Shown: positions 38,052 to 50,574 of the stretch, in pieces
Layout of the letters: the number at the start of each line of letters is the position of its first letter
Numbering within the stretch: position 1 is the first letter of the stretch
NCBI GenBank assembly: GCA_018105865.1
Contig: CM030861.1
Span: 13,521,637-13,585,636 of the forward strand
Length of the DNA: 64,000 nt
Direction: 5' to 3'
DNA from: Metaphire vulgaris
Lineage: Eukaryota; Annelida; Clitellata; Crassiclitellata; Megascolecidae
The notes under the pieces: generated by a model
What the model was told of the DNA's origin: nothing
What the model saw: only the letters and a program-made list of their open reading frames with translations
Database searches by the model: none
Program-made: the position numbers and the translations under genes

Positions 38052-38180
38052 CAGTAAACTGTTCTCTATTTGGTCTGGCGTGCAGAGGGCGGTGGGGGCG
38101 GTGACCATGGGCATCCACCAGATAGAGGCATCCAAATTGTCTCGGACTCTCGGCCACCTTTTCAGCTCGTTAGTACCGAG

Positions 38181-38354
38181 CATTAGCGTCGCCCCAGGGG
38201 GAGGAAGTGGGGCAACTGCCCCCTCCCAACCTGCCTCAGACCACCTACCAGATTCGCGCAAATCCGGTGAGAAAGTTTTTTGTAGATGGGTGGGTAAGGA
38301 ATCTGACAAGCCAGCCCCTTTTGCCCCAACCAAAAATTCCTGGCGACGCCACTG
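38181..38354. mobile_element. hAT-like MITE
   Basis: CATTAGCGTCGCCCCAGG at the left and CCTGGCGACGCCACTG at the right. Flanks GTACCGAG and ATGCCGAG match at 6 of 8. Length 174 bp. Confidence 0.72.
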
Positions 38355-39154
38355 ATGCCGAGATGGCGGGGCGTCACGTCACTGCCTTCATCTACCCGCT
38401 GTTTTATTAAATGATCGATCCAACTCTCTATTCGGTATTGAACACTGCACTAAGTAGCCTCCTGATCAGCAGGAAGTCTGCGACTGCTGATGGACGTTTG
38501 GACGGTTGAGTCTCCTCGTAATGGCGCTTTCGCGGTTAATATTTCAGCAAGGTTTTCGAATGCAAAGTTCGACAAATGTAAAAGATTGCCATGGAAACTC
38601 GTAACAAAATCAGGTCCTGTTGTAGCCTACTTTTATTAAGCAGTGTTTTGGTGTGAAAATATTGGTTAACAGCCAGAATACAGTTGTAGGCCTAAATGTT
38701 AGTTGCAAAAGTAGATTTGCATTTCCAGGGGCAAGTGCTCCCAATGTGTGCCTCTTTGTTCTAAAGGAAGTCTCATTCACAGAGTATCAAGTGAAAGCCT
38801 CCTCGTCCCACCCCCCACAATTTTATAGCTTGTCCGTGTCATCCAAAATGGGGCACGGGGCGGCCCTGGCGCGTCTCTCGAAGAGCTTAACGCGAACTGA
38901 CCAGATGAGGATGAGGCAAAAGGGACGCGAAACTGAACGAAGGACTCTCTTCTTCGGACGTCTGACATCTGCCTTGTTATTCTGTCTCTCTGGCTATTAT
39001 TATTCAGCAGAGACATTCATTCCTACGTTGTCGTCTGTCTTATCGAAAGCAAACAGTCCTCTCCTCTCTCTCTCTCTCTCAGTCGGCTCTCTCGTGCCCT
39101 CTCTCTCTCAGTCCCCCAGTTGGGACCTTATCTAATCTACATACATTAAACAAC

Positions 39155-39220
39155 AAATGGTTGGCTCTCTGATTAGAAGTTGCCCCTCCATCCCCCACTT
39201 GCCAAATTGAGCCGCCACTG
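39155..39220 (-). mobile_element. Fragment of the 41.1/41.7 kb repeat family
   Basis: The reverse complement reads CAGTGGCGGCTCAATTTGGC and then AAGTGGGGGA..GCAACTTCTAATC, matching the start of the element at 41732. Confidence 0.6.
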
Positions 39221-40143
39221 CTCTCTCTCTCTTTCTCTCTCTCGCAGAGGTCTCTCTCTCTCTCTCTTTCTATTGGCGTCCTGGCCAGCATTGATCGCGG
39301 ATGAGAGGCGAATGATTTGCTATTTGCAGTTGTCTCAATGTTTCGGTTAGTAGTTGTGTGCATTCATTTAACTTTCCTAATACTAATCTGTATCCATTCG
39401 TAAAAGGTCAGTTTAGAAAAAGGTCATTTCTCAAAAAGCGCTCAAAATGCATTCACAGCCTAACAGTTAAATTAGTTAATAGACAGGTGTTTGCAATTTC
39501 AAATGCTAGTCGGATAATCTTTAATGAAGTTCGATACTCTTTCAAAATATCTGACTTCATTTTCTAAAGAAAGCGCTGAAAACGCACCAGAGAGTTCACG
39601 CAACCAATGACCTAGGGACTAGGGTCCATCCAGTTAGTACATACGCACCGAGGGGGAGGGGTTTGGTATTTAGGATTAGATTCGAAAACAAATACTTTCT
39701 CACGGTCAAAATAGTTTGTCTTCCCCACTCTCGAGTTTTGTTCCCACGCTTATTAAATAATTGACTGATGTTATAATTTCATGCAAACAAAAATTTATTT
39801 TTAATTAATTGTAGGGCCTAATTAACATTTATACAGTACCTACGGGTACTCAACTCAGTACTTAAAAGCATAGGCTATATCCGCGTCTGATCGATTCTTT
39901 ATTTCCATTTCTTGACATTGGTAGGCCCCTACGCGTTTCTCTTTCGCCCATGTTCTTCTAATTTTTATCTTTTCAGATGCAGCTTTCAAGACAATAACTG
40001 TCGTTTGAATGTTCAATTGTATTTCTTTATTACACGTGACACTTAAGAGAACACGACATTAGAAAACTAATATTTAATAGTCTGTCTAAAACAAATGCTT
40101 TGTGACTATGGCTAAAAAGTAATTTTTCACCGGGGTGACATTA

Positions 40144-40290
40144 AATAACCGCCCCGCTATGAATATTTATGACCGCCCCCCGCTATGACCGTTTTATATA
40201 TTTATGACCGCCCCCGCTATGAATAATAATTATATATATATATGACCGTCCCCGTTAAGACCGCCGGTCATCGCCCTCAATAATAACCGC
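40144..40290. repeat. Dispersed GACCGCCCCCGCTATGA repeats
   Basis: At least five imperfect copies of a 16-17 bp unit (GACCGCCCCCGCTATGA) separated by AT tracts. The same unit occurs at 20462-20530. Confidence 0.6.
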
Positions 40291-40356
40291 AATATAAACA
40301 TTTAAAAAAACTATCCATATATAGCCTTATAGTGTATATATATATTTATAAATAGT

Positions 40357-40404
<48 letters not shown>

Positions 40405-40429
40405 ATCGTCATCATCATCTTCTTGTTCC

Positions 40430-40602
40430 TTCATGATCTGCAGTTGAGGTGACAGCATGAATCTTTTCTCCAGCAATGTCGATACATGTGTCTTCATGAC
40501 TGCTGCTGACATCTTCATTCCTGTCCACTCTTCCACGTCATCCGCCCATCGTCTCCTGGTTTCTTCTTCGACATCATTCCTTGTTGGACTCTTTTGACAA
40601 CG

Positions 40603-40612
<10 letters not shown>
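40430..40612 (-). mobile_element. Possible LINE ORF2 tail fragment
   Basis: The minus frame RRRWADDVEEWTGMKMSAAV resembles the W-DD-EWTG tail motif seen after reverse transcriptase in some non-LTR elements. Bounded by (TA)n runs on both sides. Confidence 0.4.
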
Positions 40613-40648
<36 letters not shown>

Positions 40649-41149
40649 ATTAAATAACATACAATATTTATGTTTTATATATTATAACATAATAATAATA
40701 ATTATATATTTGAATTACAGTGAATATTCAGACTTTGCATGAATATTCGATGCCTTTTTCACAACATCAGAAGCTGAACATTAAGGGAAGAATCGCTTTA
40801 GGCGTTTGTGTATATCTGGCGATGCCTCCGACTTCCTTGGTGGTCCGCAGTACGTCCATTAGTCCGATGGACAGCCCCCTCCCTCCCTCCCTCCTCCCCA
40901 TTTGAAGGCACATATAGATTATCATAGAAGAAGACGGAGGCGCTTTAACAGAGGAGACATTAGCGATGATAACAGAGTGATCTACTGGACGACTCTTTCC
41001 AGAAAGACAGCGGATGAATGTTAAATGTCACAGGAGGTTTTACCTCATCAATGCACACAAGAGTCAGAGACTCACCACACTAAAATATTGCATCAGTGGT
41101 GGTTGGATCTGTTTGGAACATGAACTCTGGAACTATAAATAACGCTGCA

Positions 41150-41313
41150 TGGCTTGGGGTGGCGTTGAGGGGGGCAACATCTAATCATGGGGGCCAAACA
41201 TTTGTTGTTAGATATGTAGTATTAAGTATAGGGTCCCAACTGGGGGCCACTGTAGGGCCAGGCTTTCGATAGGGGCACGGGCCCCCTGCCCCCCCCCCTG
41301 TGGAGCCGCCACT
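41150..41313 (+). repeat. First copy of a ~155-bp direct repeat
   Basis: Shares CATCTAATCATGGG, TTGTTGTTAGATATGTAGTA and AGTATAGGGTCCCAAC with 41745-41898, and ends GAGCCGCCACTG. It lacks a clear left inverted end. Confidence 0.75.
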
Positions 41314-41731
41314 GATGCCTAGTAGGGCGATCGAGGGAAGAGCAGCGTATTAAGATATCTGGTTCATTATAAGCCTACACAACAGGATTTATAGACATCA
41401 AAACCAAGTTTTATAATTAATTCGCTGTGTGAGAGAAGCGCATTTAAGGCCTGTTGAATAGAAGGTATATATAGGCCCTAGATATGTAAAAATCTAATCC
41501 ATTTGAAGAAATTCTCCGACAAAATCCACATTTTCCTCTTGTTCCATCTTCATTGCTTTAACCTTTGTAAGAATAATCAATAATATCATTCTCAATTTCG
41601 ATCTACAGGGTTCTAAATAGAGCACCCCCTGCCATTTCATACTACACACTAACGCCATTGACTGTACGAGAACGAGGGACATCGACTTGGCCTAAATGAA
41701 AGTCCTATCGGATATCTTGCGGAATGCATAG

Positions 41732-41898
41732 CAGTGGCGGCTCCAGGATTTGGCAAGTGGGGAGGCTGTTGGGGTGGCAACTTCTAATCATGGGAGGACC
41801 AAACAATTGTTGTTAGGTATGTAGTATTAAGTATAGGGTCCCAACAGGGGGCCAGGCACTAGATAGGGGGCACGGGCCCCCCTGTGGAACCGCCACTG
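41732..41898 (+). mobile_element. Second copy of the direct repeat, with hAT-like inverted ends
   Basis: Begins CAGTGGCGGCTCCAGG and ends GGAACCGCCACTG. The interior matches 41150-41313. No clear target duplication. Confidence 0.7.
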
Positions 41899-42087
41899 CG
41901 CTGTGGTTACAATTGGGGGAGGCAGAGGCCTAAGACTCGATTCTGGTCCATGCCACTGAAATCTCAAAACGCCGCGGGAATTTTCAGACATCTTGAAACG
42001 TTTTCCGAGATCAGAACGATAAAGAAGTCGTGAAAGAAGAACAAGAACATAAATACGGAACGCTGCGTCGAATGCCAAGACCGTAAA

Positions 42088-42089
<2 letters not shown>

Positions 42090-42178
<89 letters not shown>
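42090..42178. repeat. (GA)n microsatellite
   Basis: About 88 bp of pure GA. Poly-(Ser-Leu) frames on the minus strand are artefacts. Confidence 0.95.
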
Positions 42179-42180
<2 letters not shown>

Positions 42181-43474
42181 GGTGAATCGAATCGCCACCT
42201 AGTGATGGACTTCGGGAAATGATTCCCCCCCCCCCATTCCCTCACCCTTCCTTCCCTGAGCACCGATACATCAACGCAAGCAGCAGGGCCCGGCCTAAAG
42301 CACCCTATATTTAACTCCGGGTCACCTAATTGCTGTCCAGGCGCCACCTATCGTCTCACCATTCAACTAAGAACCGGAAGTTCTAAGGAACTTTCCCAAC
42401 GCTCCTACAATTGAAACTCGTTAATGCGCGAACTACTTTACATGCGAATGCGCGCAATGATACGATTCGGTGAACCGTCTGATTATTTTCTTCGCCCTGG
42501 CGGGTGGAAAACACTAAAGGTGGCTTTTGCGAGTTGCACTGAGGGAGGGTGTCGTAAGGGGGTTCTTCCCTCTCACTCCACCAGATTCAAAGACGTTGCT
42601 TCGAGGTTTTTCTCTTAATAACCCCATCCATCCATCCTTCCATCCATTCATCCATCCATTGCAGTATCAATTCTAACGCTGTGATGCATTTCCGTCACCT
42701 TGGAGACGCTGCTGCTGCTGCTGATTTCTGTTGCCAAGGCAACCGACACTGAGGATTCCATTTTGTCTCGTTTCCAGTTTCAGTCATTTTTATCTTTTTT
42801 ATTTTATCGTCGACCGGTCGCTACACGAAACATCGCCACACTGAGTGTTGCCATTTGCAGAAGATTTTAAAATAAGGTTCCGTATAATTTTATCAATTTT
42901 CTACAATTTAAAAAATACCTAAAATAACTGGTTCAAAGAGGGAAATAGAGTCTCTATCGACTTCGTTTTGCGTTTGTATTCGCCTGTGTGTAAATTCATC
43001 ATTCAGTTGCGCTGAAACTTTTTAATTCGTATCTTTCTCGATGACGAAAAATCGAGTACTCGTTCAATCAACCTACCGAGTACTCAATTCCCAGACTATC
43101 CGATATCAGCGTCTGTTCATTAATAATCTAATTTCAGTCGGAAAATAGATGGCAGTCGAGCGAACACTTGTTCGCAGAGATTTCTCATTTCCGCCGCCAG
43201 AGGGCAGAAGGGGGCGATTTCCATCGGTGCTGTTTTCCCTTTCCACGCCCCTCTCTCCTTCCTCTTCTGACCCCTCCTCCGTCGCCTTCAGTGGTCGATT
43301 TTATGGACGATTTTTAATGGAGATTTTGTCTGGAAATTAACCTTCGTCTGATCGAATGCGCATGCGCAGAACAAAACAACTGTTAATTAAAAGATATTGT
43401 CATTAAGGGCGCTACATAAATATCGTCTCGATGGCGTAGCCAGGCATTGTTGGTGACGACCTTATTTTAGGTTA

Positions 43475-43870
43475 GGGGCTGTCCATTAATTACGTCAACA
43501 ATTTAGGGGGAGGGGTTGAAAAAGTTTGACAGTTGTTGATAGGGGACGGGTGTCAAGAGAAGTTGACGTCAACAATTTCACTTCTACAAATAATCAAAAA
43601 TAGGAAATTTCATGGAATACTACTTATTACAATGGAAAAAGCATGGTAGAAAAAGATCATCACCACCACATTTTGACACTCGATGAGGAAAACAACGAAA
43701 AAAATGGTCATCACCGCAAAAAATTATAACCTTATTATTGGGACCTGTCATTGATCTGGGGGTTCAAAAGTTTTTAACGTAATTATAGGGGTAACTGAAA
43801 TTTGACAGTTGTTGACAAGGGGGAGGGTCAAAATTACCAAAAATTGTTGACATAATTAATGGACAACCCC
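43475..43870. mobile_element. PIF/Harbinger-like MITE, copy 1
   Basis: Ends GGGGCTGTCCATTAATTACG and the reverse complement of GGGGTTGTCCATTAATTATG, each continuing into GTCAACAATTT. TTA flanks both sides (43472-43474, 43871-43873), the 3-bp duplication typical of PIF/Harbinger. Length 396 bp, no ORF. Confidence 0.78.
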
Positions 43871-44935
43871 TTATTTCATTTGTTGGCGTTACTCTCATCG
43901 GAAGCATAGATCTTTAATTATAACTAGATGGAGCCTATCTATTATCAAGACGGCGAAAAGTTGAGGCCAATTTGCCGCCATTTTACCCTCACTGTTGTCA
44001 TGGTAACCATTGTCTAGATATCTACGTGGTACACATTTAATCAAAACACACTCCATATAAAATGGTGGAAATCTGGCTTCAATTTCAGATATCATAGACT
44101 GTATCTGGTGTATAATTAAAAGTTTCAGCTTTCGTACGGATTTAATAAATCTTATAGCGCCGTTTGAAAAGGCTTCCACTGATGCTTTGTGTAACTTAGC
44201 GCCATATAAACGCGTGGCCGATGCGTTTGTTAGTCTGCGGAATAATTTAATCAGTAATTCGAAAGGTGTAACGAATGACCATAGGTCTCTGCACTGGGTG
44301 GTTCTCTCGAATCATTAGTGTATATCCGTTTATATCTATAAATTCAATCTTCTTTTGGGTTAAGTTGGTCGACCCGACCGCTTGCCAATTACATCGAATG
44401 TATTAATGCGCCTCGCCGCCACGGCCCACGGCCGAAAACGCACGCGGACATTTTGTATAAATGTGCGCAATACGAAAAAAAAGTATTTGCACCGGACGAG
44501 GAGCACTTGTCTGTGGCTACTGCCAACAACGTCTGATGACGTCATCGACGGCGCGTGACGCATTTCCGGTCGATTTGAAGCGACAGAACGCGACTTTAGT
44601 CGAAACGGTGTTTGCGTTCTGTTCGTGTTTTTCTCTCGAAGATCTGAAGGGATTGCGTGAAAACAGTCGCTGAGAGGCATTTTGATTAATGTCAGAAATA
44701 TCCGACGACCGACGACAGCAGTTTATTTGCATTATTTGGCAGAATCTTCTTTTTTCATATTCTCCGACACTTTCAATAATTATTAATTATTCATCAGCGA
44801 CGATTCTAATTGAAAAGAATTATCGAAAAGAGCTCATTTACGATGCAACATAACATAGAGAGACGCAGATCAGTGAGCGTCCGCTTGGGAAATATTAACG
44901 AATTCTATGGTTCTAAGCTTCATGGAACGCATGCA

Positions 44936-44937
<2 letters not shown>

Positions 44938-44990
<53 letters not shown>
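44938..44990. repeat. (AT)n microsatellite
   Basis: A 52-bp pure AT run; no gene within about 2 kb. Confidence 0.92.
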
Positions 44991-45976
44991 TTGTCATCGC
45001 TGTTTTTCGTCGTCTTGTTTATTGGGTTCTGTTAATAGCTGCGTCCATCTTTCGACCGGCACCGACAGAGGCTGCCTCTTAGACACGGAGGAGGAGGAGG
45101 AGGAGGAGGAGGCTGCTCCTCCCCCTGCTGCTGCTGCTGCTGCTTTGCGTCCATCGTCAGAGGAGAAGACATCGGTCACCGATGGCCGATGAATGGCTGG
45201 TGTTCTCTGAGCGATAAAAATCAGTTTAGAAAACTGGTTCCTGCGTGACGACAGACCGCATTGATCATTTATCAGAAACTGGTTTGCTTAATTAACTAAG
45301 AGCCAGGATTATAGACACTCAGCGCATGCGTCGTGTATTTAATATAGAGTCAAGACACGTTCTTCCACTGACTCAACTCAGTCTTCAGGAGCGACTCAAT
45401 TCAACTTATAGAGTCTATCGAACTACTCTGAGTTAAGGTCAGTATCTCGCTATACAACGGTTTAGAGAATGCAGTGGAAAGTCTCTGGCAGGCGCTTCTT
45501 AATAATAAATATTAGCTTAAATGTCTCTCGTGATAATTAAGCTTTGCCTGATTTCTGTTTTTACTTATCAAAGATTAACGATTTTTCAAGCAAAGGATAT
45601 ATTCTCTTTTAGAAAATACGAATGATACTGTCATCGTAAATGGCTATAATAATCAATCGATCAATTTCTTCTGAATACATTCCTAGAAATAAGAACAGTA
45701 AATCAGTAAATTGCCATAATATTTTGGAATAAAATCATAACTAATAATTATATATATATAGTTATTCTTTGCTATTTCCTTGAATCATGCATTTGTTTCG
45801 GTGCATTTTCGAATTAACCGTCTAAGCAAGCAGATTCCATCGATCCTTCCTAAGCTCTTTTACGATTCTATCGGAACTGCATCTGGAGATGTCTAAAACT
45901 AGACGGCAATTGATGTAGCGCCAGTGTTTTGCTCGGTGCCAGGGCGCTGGATTAATGGCGCCTGTGGATTTTTGAC

Positions 45977-46031
45977 GTCCACTTGGCCTCAATGTGTCTC
46001 CAGTGTCCACTTGGCCTCAATGTGTCTCCAG
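45977..46031. repeat. 28-bp tandem duplication
   Basis: GTCCACTTGGCCTCAATGTG.. occurs twice in perfect tandem with period 28. Confidence 0.85.
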
Positions 46032-46678
46032 AAGACGCTCGTTCATTTCTCCCTTGATTGATGGTGCCACACTCGAAATAGCAACACTCAGACGGACAAA
46101 CACACTGACAAAGACCGCTACACAGCGAAAGTCACGTGAAGAGAAAAAGAACAAGAAGAGGAGAGAGAGAGAGGGGAGAGAGAGGGGGCGAGAGAGGGGG
46201 AGGTGGAAGACAAATGAAAACTAACATAAAAATCTTTATTGGTAAAACACGTCATAGTCATTTTGATAATTCTAAATAATGTCGCCACCCATTGTTGGGC
46301 AAATTATGTAAAAATGTGGGGGTGGGAGGGTGGCATCTTTGTCATAACATCATTTTAATCGCCTCCATGTCTTTGGATCTCCCGTTCTCTGGTTTTCCTT
46401 CTCCAGTATAATGTCCTAATTGTTGGGGGATGTAACCGTCCGGCCCCTCTCTCTTTGTGGGTGAATCGAGAACAGGTGTGCAGGTGGGTAAATGTTACTG
46501 CATCTTCTTCTGTTTCCTCAGATTCCGCTGAACCAATTAGGAGGCGGCGAGATCAAAGACAGGTGACATTGGAGTCGTCTGCGTTCACGGGAATCTCTCA
46601 GAGGAAATTACTTCCGGAATTCCTCCTCCCGCCCTTTTGACGAAAGAAAAGTGTGGCGACGGAGTAGAGAGACAGACA

Positions 46679-46688
46679 GAGAGAGACA

Positions 46689-46732
<44 letters not shown>
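46679..46732. repeat. (GA)n microsatellite
   Basis: GACAGAGAGAGACAGAGGGAG passing into a pure GA run. Confidence 0.9.
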
Positions 46733-46735
<3 letters not shown>

Positions 46736-47372
46736 GCTTAAGTACTTCGTTAGCGGAATTAATGTCTGAATTCTCTTAGCAGTCTTTAATTAGAAAACAG
46801 CCTAACTGGATGTTTGATGAAAAGCGGGAAATTCCCTGAATTCTGTTTTTTTAAAACCTGATCCTGATTGCGTCAGTGGCTCCAGTCGCTAATTTAAACA
46901 GCCAAAACTACTTTAGCGCATTGTAGCAAGTATGCTTATCAAGTAATAAGTAGCAAGTATGCGCGGTACTTCTTCGGATAGATTTGTGAAGTATTCGATG
47001 AAAAAACGATTGTACTGATCGGATTAAAGCGTCGACTCTGTAGTGAATGGTGGCGTTGCCATGGAAACATACTTGACGCCATCTGTCGACGATCGAATGA
47101 TTGATTCTGACCGAACAACGACGAATGTCACATTCAGATCAGACAGCAAAAGCCAATTGACGTACTCTCTGAATATATTGCTTCTTCGCTTGTTTCGTTG
47201 AGCGGGCATCGTCTTTGCGCATGCGCATTTTACCGGAAGTGAAATCAGGACAACCGGAAGTATCGCCTTAACAACCAGCGTCCAATTGAATCGCCGGTCG
47301 TCGTCATCATCATCAGCAGCAACAGCATCAGCATCATTTTCGCCGATAAGAACAACGACTTTTATCGTGAAG

Positions 47373-48716
47373 ATGAAGATGATGATTTCTCAAGGACCGT
47401 TATTTGAAATCTCGCAGATGAGTTCGACGGGGTCCTTCAACAGCAGCGAATACGAGGCACTGGAAGTCACGTGGTCTACTTCCGGTGTTCCATCCGGTCG
47501 CTGGCCGCCAATGGGCGACGACCAGCTTCTCATCGTCTACGTTCTTCCGGTCGTCATCTTCGCCGGAACCATCGGCAACGGTCTGTCGATGGCCGTACTC
47601 AGTCGCCCGTGCATGCGGTACTCGTCGGTCTACTTCTACCTGTTGGTACTCGCCTGCGCCGATACTCTGGTACTGTACGTCAGTGCCTTCAAGACCTGGA
47701 TTCGACTGGTGACCAGCTACGAGCTGCTGCACTTTTCGAACGCGGCGTGCAAAGTCCTGATGTTCGTGTTGTTGGTGTCGATGACGCTGTCCGCCTGGCT
47801 GGTCGTCTTCGTGACGGCCGATCGCTTCGTGGCCGTTTGCTTTCCCTTCAGAGCGGTTTCCTTCTGCAGCATCTCCCGCGCTCGCCTGGCCACCGTCGTC
47901 CTGCTGGGCGCCACCGTCGCTCTCCACGGCCACGTCTTCTGGTCCTTCAGTCTGCTCCGAGTCGGAGGAGGAGGAGGAGGAGGAGGAGGAGGAGGAGGAA
48001 CGAGAAAGTGGCTACTGATCTGCGGACCGGAAGAAGCGATGTTCAAGTCCTTCGAATACGTCAAGATATCGACCTATTGCGTCATTCCGTTCGTCGTCAT
48101 TCTCTGTCTCAACATCGCCATCATCGTACGCCTCCGTTCTTCCGCCAGAGGGACGATACAGATGCATGCTGCGATCAACAGCAGCAGCAGCAGCAGCGCG
48201 AGGGGACGGCCCCCGCCGCCCCCACCGCCGCCGCCGCCGTCACTGGCCCCCCAGACGCCGCGCCTGCGCACCGCCGGGTCCCACCATCCGTCCATCCTGC
48301 GTCACATGCGCGATCCTTATTCGCAGACGCGTGTGACGTCGATGCTGTTGGCGGTGTCGTTCGCCTGGCTGTTTCTGACGTCACCATTTACAATATACGG
48401 CATCATAGCGTCCATTACTAACAGGTGGTATCTGATGGTGAAGGCCGTCTGCTTCATCCTCATGTACACCAACCATGCCATTAACTTCGGTCTCTACTGT
48501 CTCGCCGGGAAGAAGTTTCGTCGTCAGCTGATCGAGCTTTGCGTTCGATTCGCCAGGCGGCGCAGGCGTCGGTCCGTCCCCAACGTCTCCCCCTCCGTCA
48601 GAACACAGCGTCCCAGCAACGTCGTTGAACTGGATCAGAGTCTGATGGAAGCGGAGAAGCACTTCCACGAAGTCCACGCGATGAAGGCAAGAACTGGATC
48701 GACGACAAATCTGTAA
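47373..48716 (+). CDS. Class A (rhodopsin-like) GPCR, peptide-receptor-like, intronless
   Basis: Seven-transmembrane receptor, 447 aa from the ATG at 47373; the frame stays open upstream but has no earlier ATG that I see, and ATGs at 47379, 47382 and 47418 are also possible starts. TM1 has GN in IFAGTIGNGLSM, TM2 LACAD, TM3 begins after NAACK and ends TADRF (DRF in place of DRY), TM5 has IPFVVIL, TM6 FAWLFLTSPF, and TM7 NHAINFGLYCLAG, i.e. NFGLY in place of NPxxY, followed by the KKFRRQL helix 8. The TM3 Cys and the Cys of LLICGPEE in the second extracellular loop are the expected disulphide pair. N-glycosylation site NSS lies in the N-terminus. Loop 2 has about 12 Gly from (GGA)n, and loop 3 has Ser and Pro runs. 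The FGLYCLAG-type TM7 is common in invertebrate FMRFamide/TRH-receptor-like proteins; the ligand is unknown. Confidence 0.88.
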   Translation: MKMMISQGPLFEISQMSSTGSFNSSEYEALEVTWSTSGVPSGRWPPMGDDQLLIVYVLPVVIFAGTIGNGLSMAVLSRPCMRYSSVYFYLLVLACADTLVLYVSAFKTWIRLVTSYELLHFSNAACKVLMFVLLVSMTLSAWLVVFVTADRFVAVCFPFRAVSFCSISRARLATVVLLGATVALHGHVFWSFSLLRVGGGGGGGGGGGGTRKWLLICGPEEAMFKSFEYVKISTYCVIPFVVILCLNIAIIVRLRSSARGTIQMHAAINSSSSSSARGRPPPPPPPPPPSLAPQTPRLRTAGSHHPSILRHMRDPYSQTRVTSMLLAVSFAWLFLTSPFTIYGIIASITNRWYLMVKAVCFILMYTNHAINFGLYCLAGKKFRRQLIELCVRFARRRRRRSVPNVSPSVRTQRPSNVVELDQSLMEAEKHFHEVHAMKARTGSTTNL

Positions 48717-48849
48717 CACTCCCTCCAATCCTTCTACGAAGACTGTCAAAAGTGGAGGCATTCACAATCTATATACGCACTTCGAAGTCACTGATTCGAA
48801 TGAGACAATCGTAGTAACACTGAGACTGGGTCTCGCCCACCCCCCCGGG

Positions 48850-49013
48850 CAGTGTTTAATCTAGACTTTGACTCCGGGGGAACTGACAAGGCCGGGGGGC
48901 AGTCAGCTAGGGGCTGCTGTTAGTTGATGTAGTTTGTCACAATTTCCGGGAGAATTTGACATTTTCGAGGGAAATGGCAAATTCCCCCCGGAAACGGCCT
49001 AGATTAAACCCTT
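48850..49013. mobile_element. hAT-like MITE just 3' of the GPCR
   Basis: Ends CAGTGTTTAATCTAGA and CCTAGATTAAACCCTT are inverted repeats. Flanks CCCCCGGG and CCCCCCGG match at 7 of 8, but are low-complexity. Confidence 0.65.
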
Positions 49014-49176
49014 CCCCCCGGGGGGAAGGTGGCTTCTTCGGCGAACAGAAGATAGACTGTGACGTAATTCTCTGAGAGAATAAAAACGGAAGAAATCAAA
49101 ACTATGGAAAGACTCCAACGCTTAGGCCTACAATTGGTTTGGATAAATCACAAAAATCTAAATCTCGTCTTGTCAA

Positions 49177-49180
<4 letters not shown>

Positions 49181-49233
<53 letters not shown>
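49181..49233. repeat. (CT)n microsatellite
   Basis: About 53 bp of pure CT; the serine-leucine frames over it are not genes. Confidence 0.93.
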
Positions 49234-49236
<3 letters not shown>

Positions 49237-49640
49237 CTTCACGTCTCTCTCATCATCCCGACGTCTTCAAGTGCTGTCACTTCGGCACTCTTCACCTCTG
49301 GCACTTTCGCACTCGGCTTTTAGCGGAACGAGATTCTTCGATAAAAATTCAACTAACTTTCACTTGACTGAGAAGAGCCTCTCTGATAAAGGCGAATGTC
49401 GTGAGTGACAGAATTTAGCTTCACTGGATTTTAAGGAGCAAAAGTAAGAATTCGTTCATTTAAATTCCTTCCAGAGAATCCCCACCTCCAACCTCACCCC
49501 TCACTCACAGCAACAAGTGATCAAACCTTAGAATTTTTCATTTTGTGATGTACTCTGTTGCTATTGTTGAATATTTGTCGGAACTGTATGTCAATAAAGT
49601 TTCGTTTTAACTTTTGCACAAGTACATCACATGTATAGAC

Positions 49641-49648
<8 letters not shown>

Positions 49649-49691
<43 letters not shown>
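49649..49691. repeat. (TA)n microsatellite
   Basis: A 42-bp TA run in gene-free sequence. Confidence 0.92.
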
Positions 49692-49693
<2 letters not shown>

Positions 49694-50489
49694 GCGTGCG
49701 TGTTTCTCTTTGTTCGAACTAATACAGTATAATACAGTAAAACCTCGCTAAATTAATCAGAAATAATTTTTTAATACAAAACCGAAAGCCGGGAGCTTCT
49801 CTTAATTGGTCCACCCCTCAAGTCGCCCAACCAGAGAACTTTCTACGCATCGGGAACTGTGTGCGGCTCGAAGGGGCTGATGCAGGGAAGGACAGAGACG
49901 GAGGAAGTACAGTGCCGCATGGAGACAGACTCCTCCTCCTCCTCCTCCTCCTCCTCGTCGCTGAAATACAGGGAGAAATTCTGCTACAGTTATGGATCGT
50001 CTACGGATAAGAAGCGTTTCACGGATACAGTGAAGACCCGCTGAGACGCAACTCACGGGGACCCGCCCTTTGTTGTGAAATCGCCCGAGTTGTTTGAGTT
50101 CGGGTTAACGAAGCTTCACTGTACTAGAAATGCTATTATTTCATTTAGGCTTAGCGTACTGTAACGTCTTCTAAGTTTTACGTTTTGTAATCGATTTTAT
50201 TTCAATTAAACGCTTAATGTTCACGACAAAATTCCTTTTTCATTTCAATTTCTGTGAGAGAAGATTCTCTCCGCTTCGTTTCATCAGCTAAATAACCGTT
50301 TTCAGACTCCTCCTCCTCCTCCTCCTCAGCCTCTGCCTTCCCACTCCGCTTTCCATTTCCAGGAGAAACGATTTCCACCGACAGATGGAAAAATCCATTC
50401 GTCCAATAACTTCAGACACCGATCGCCAAATTGCTTTCAGGGACTTCCTCCGAAAATATCACCAATGCCCTTGACAAAACGATATATAC

Positions 50490-50495
<6 letters not shown>

Positions 50496-50572
<77 letters not shown>
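50496..50572. repeat. (TA)n microsatellite
   Basis: A 76-bp pure TA run, the longest dinucleotide TA tract in the window. Confidence 0.95.

Positions 50573-50574
<2 letters not shown>

Noticed and set aside
47471..48421. 316-codon plus frame overlapping the GPCR
   Set aside because: It is an Arg-rich shadow of the GPCR in another frame, caused by GC-rich coding and simple repeats; it has no family motifs.
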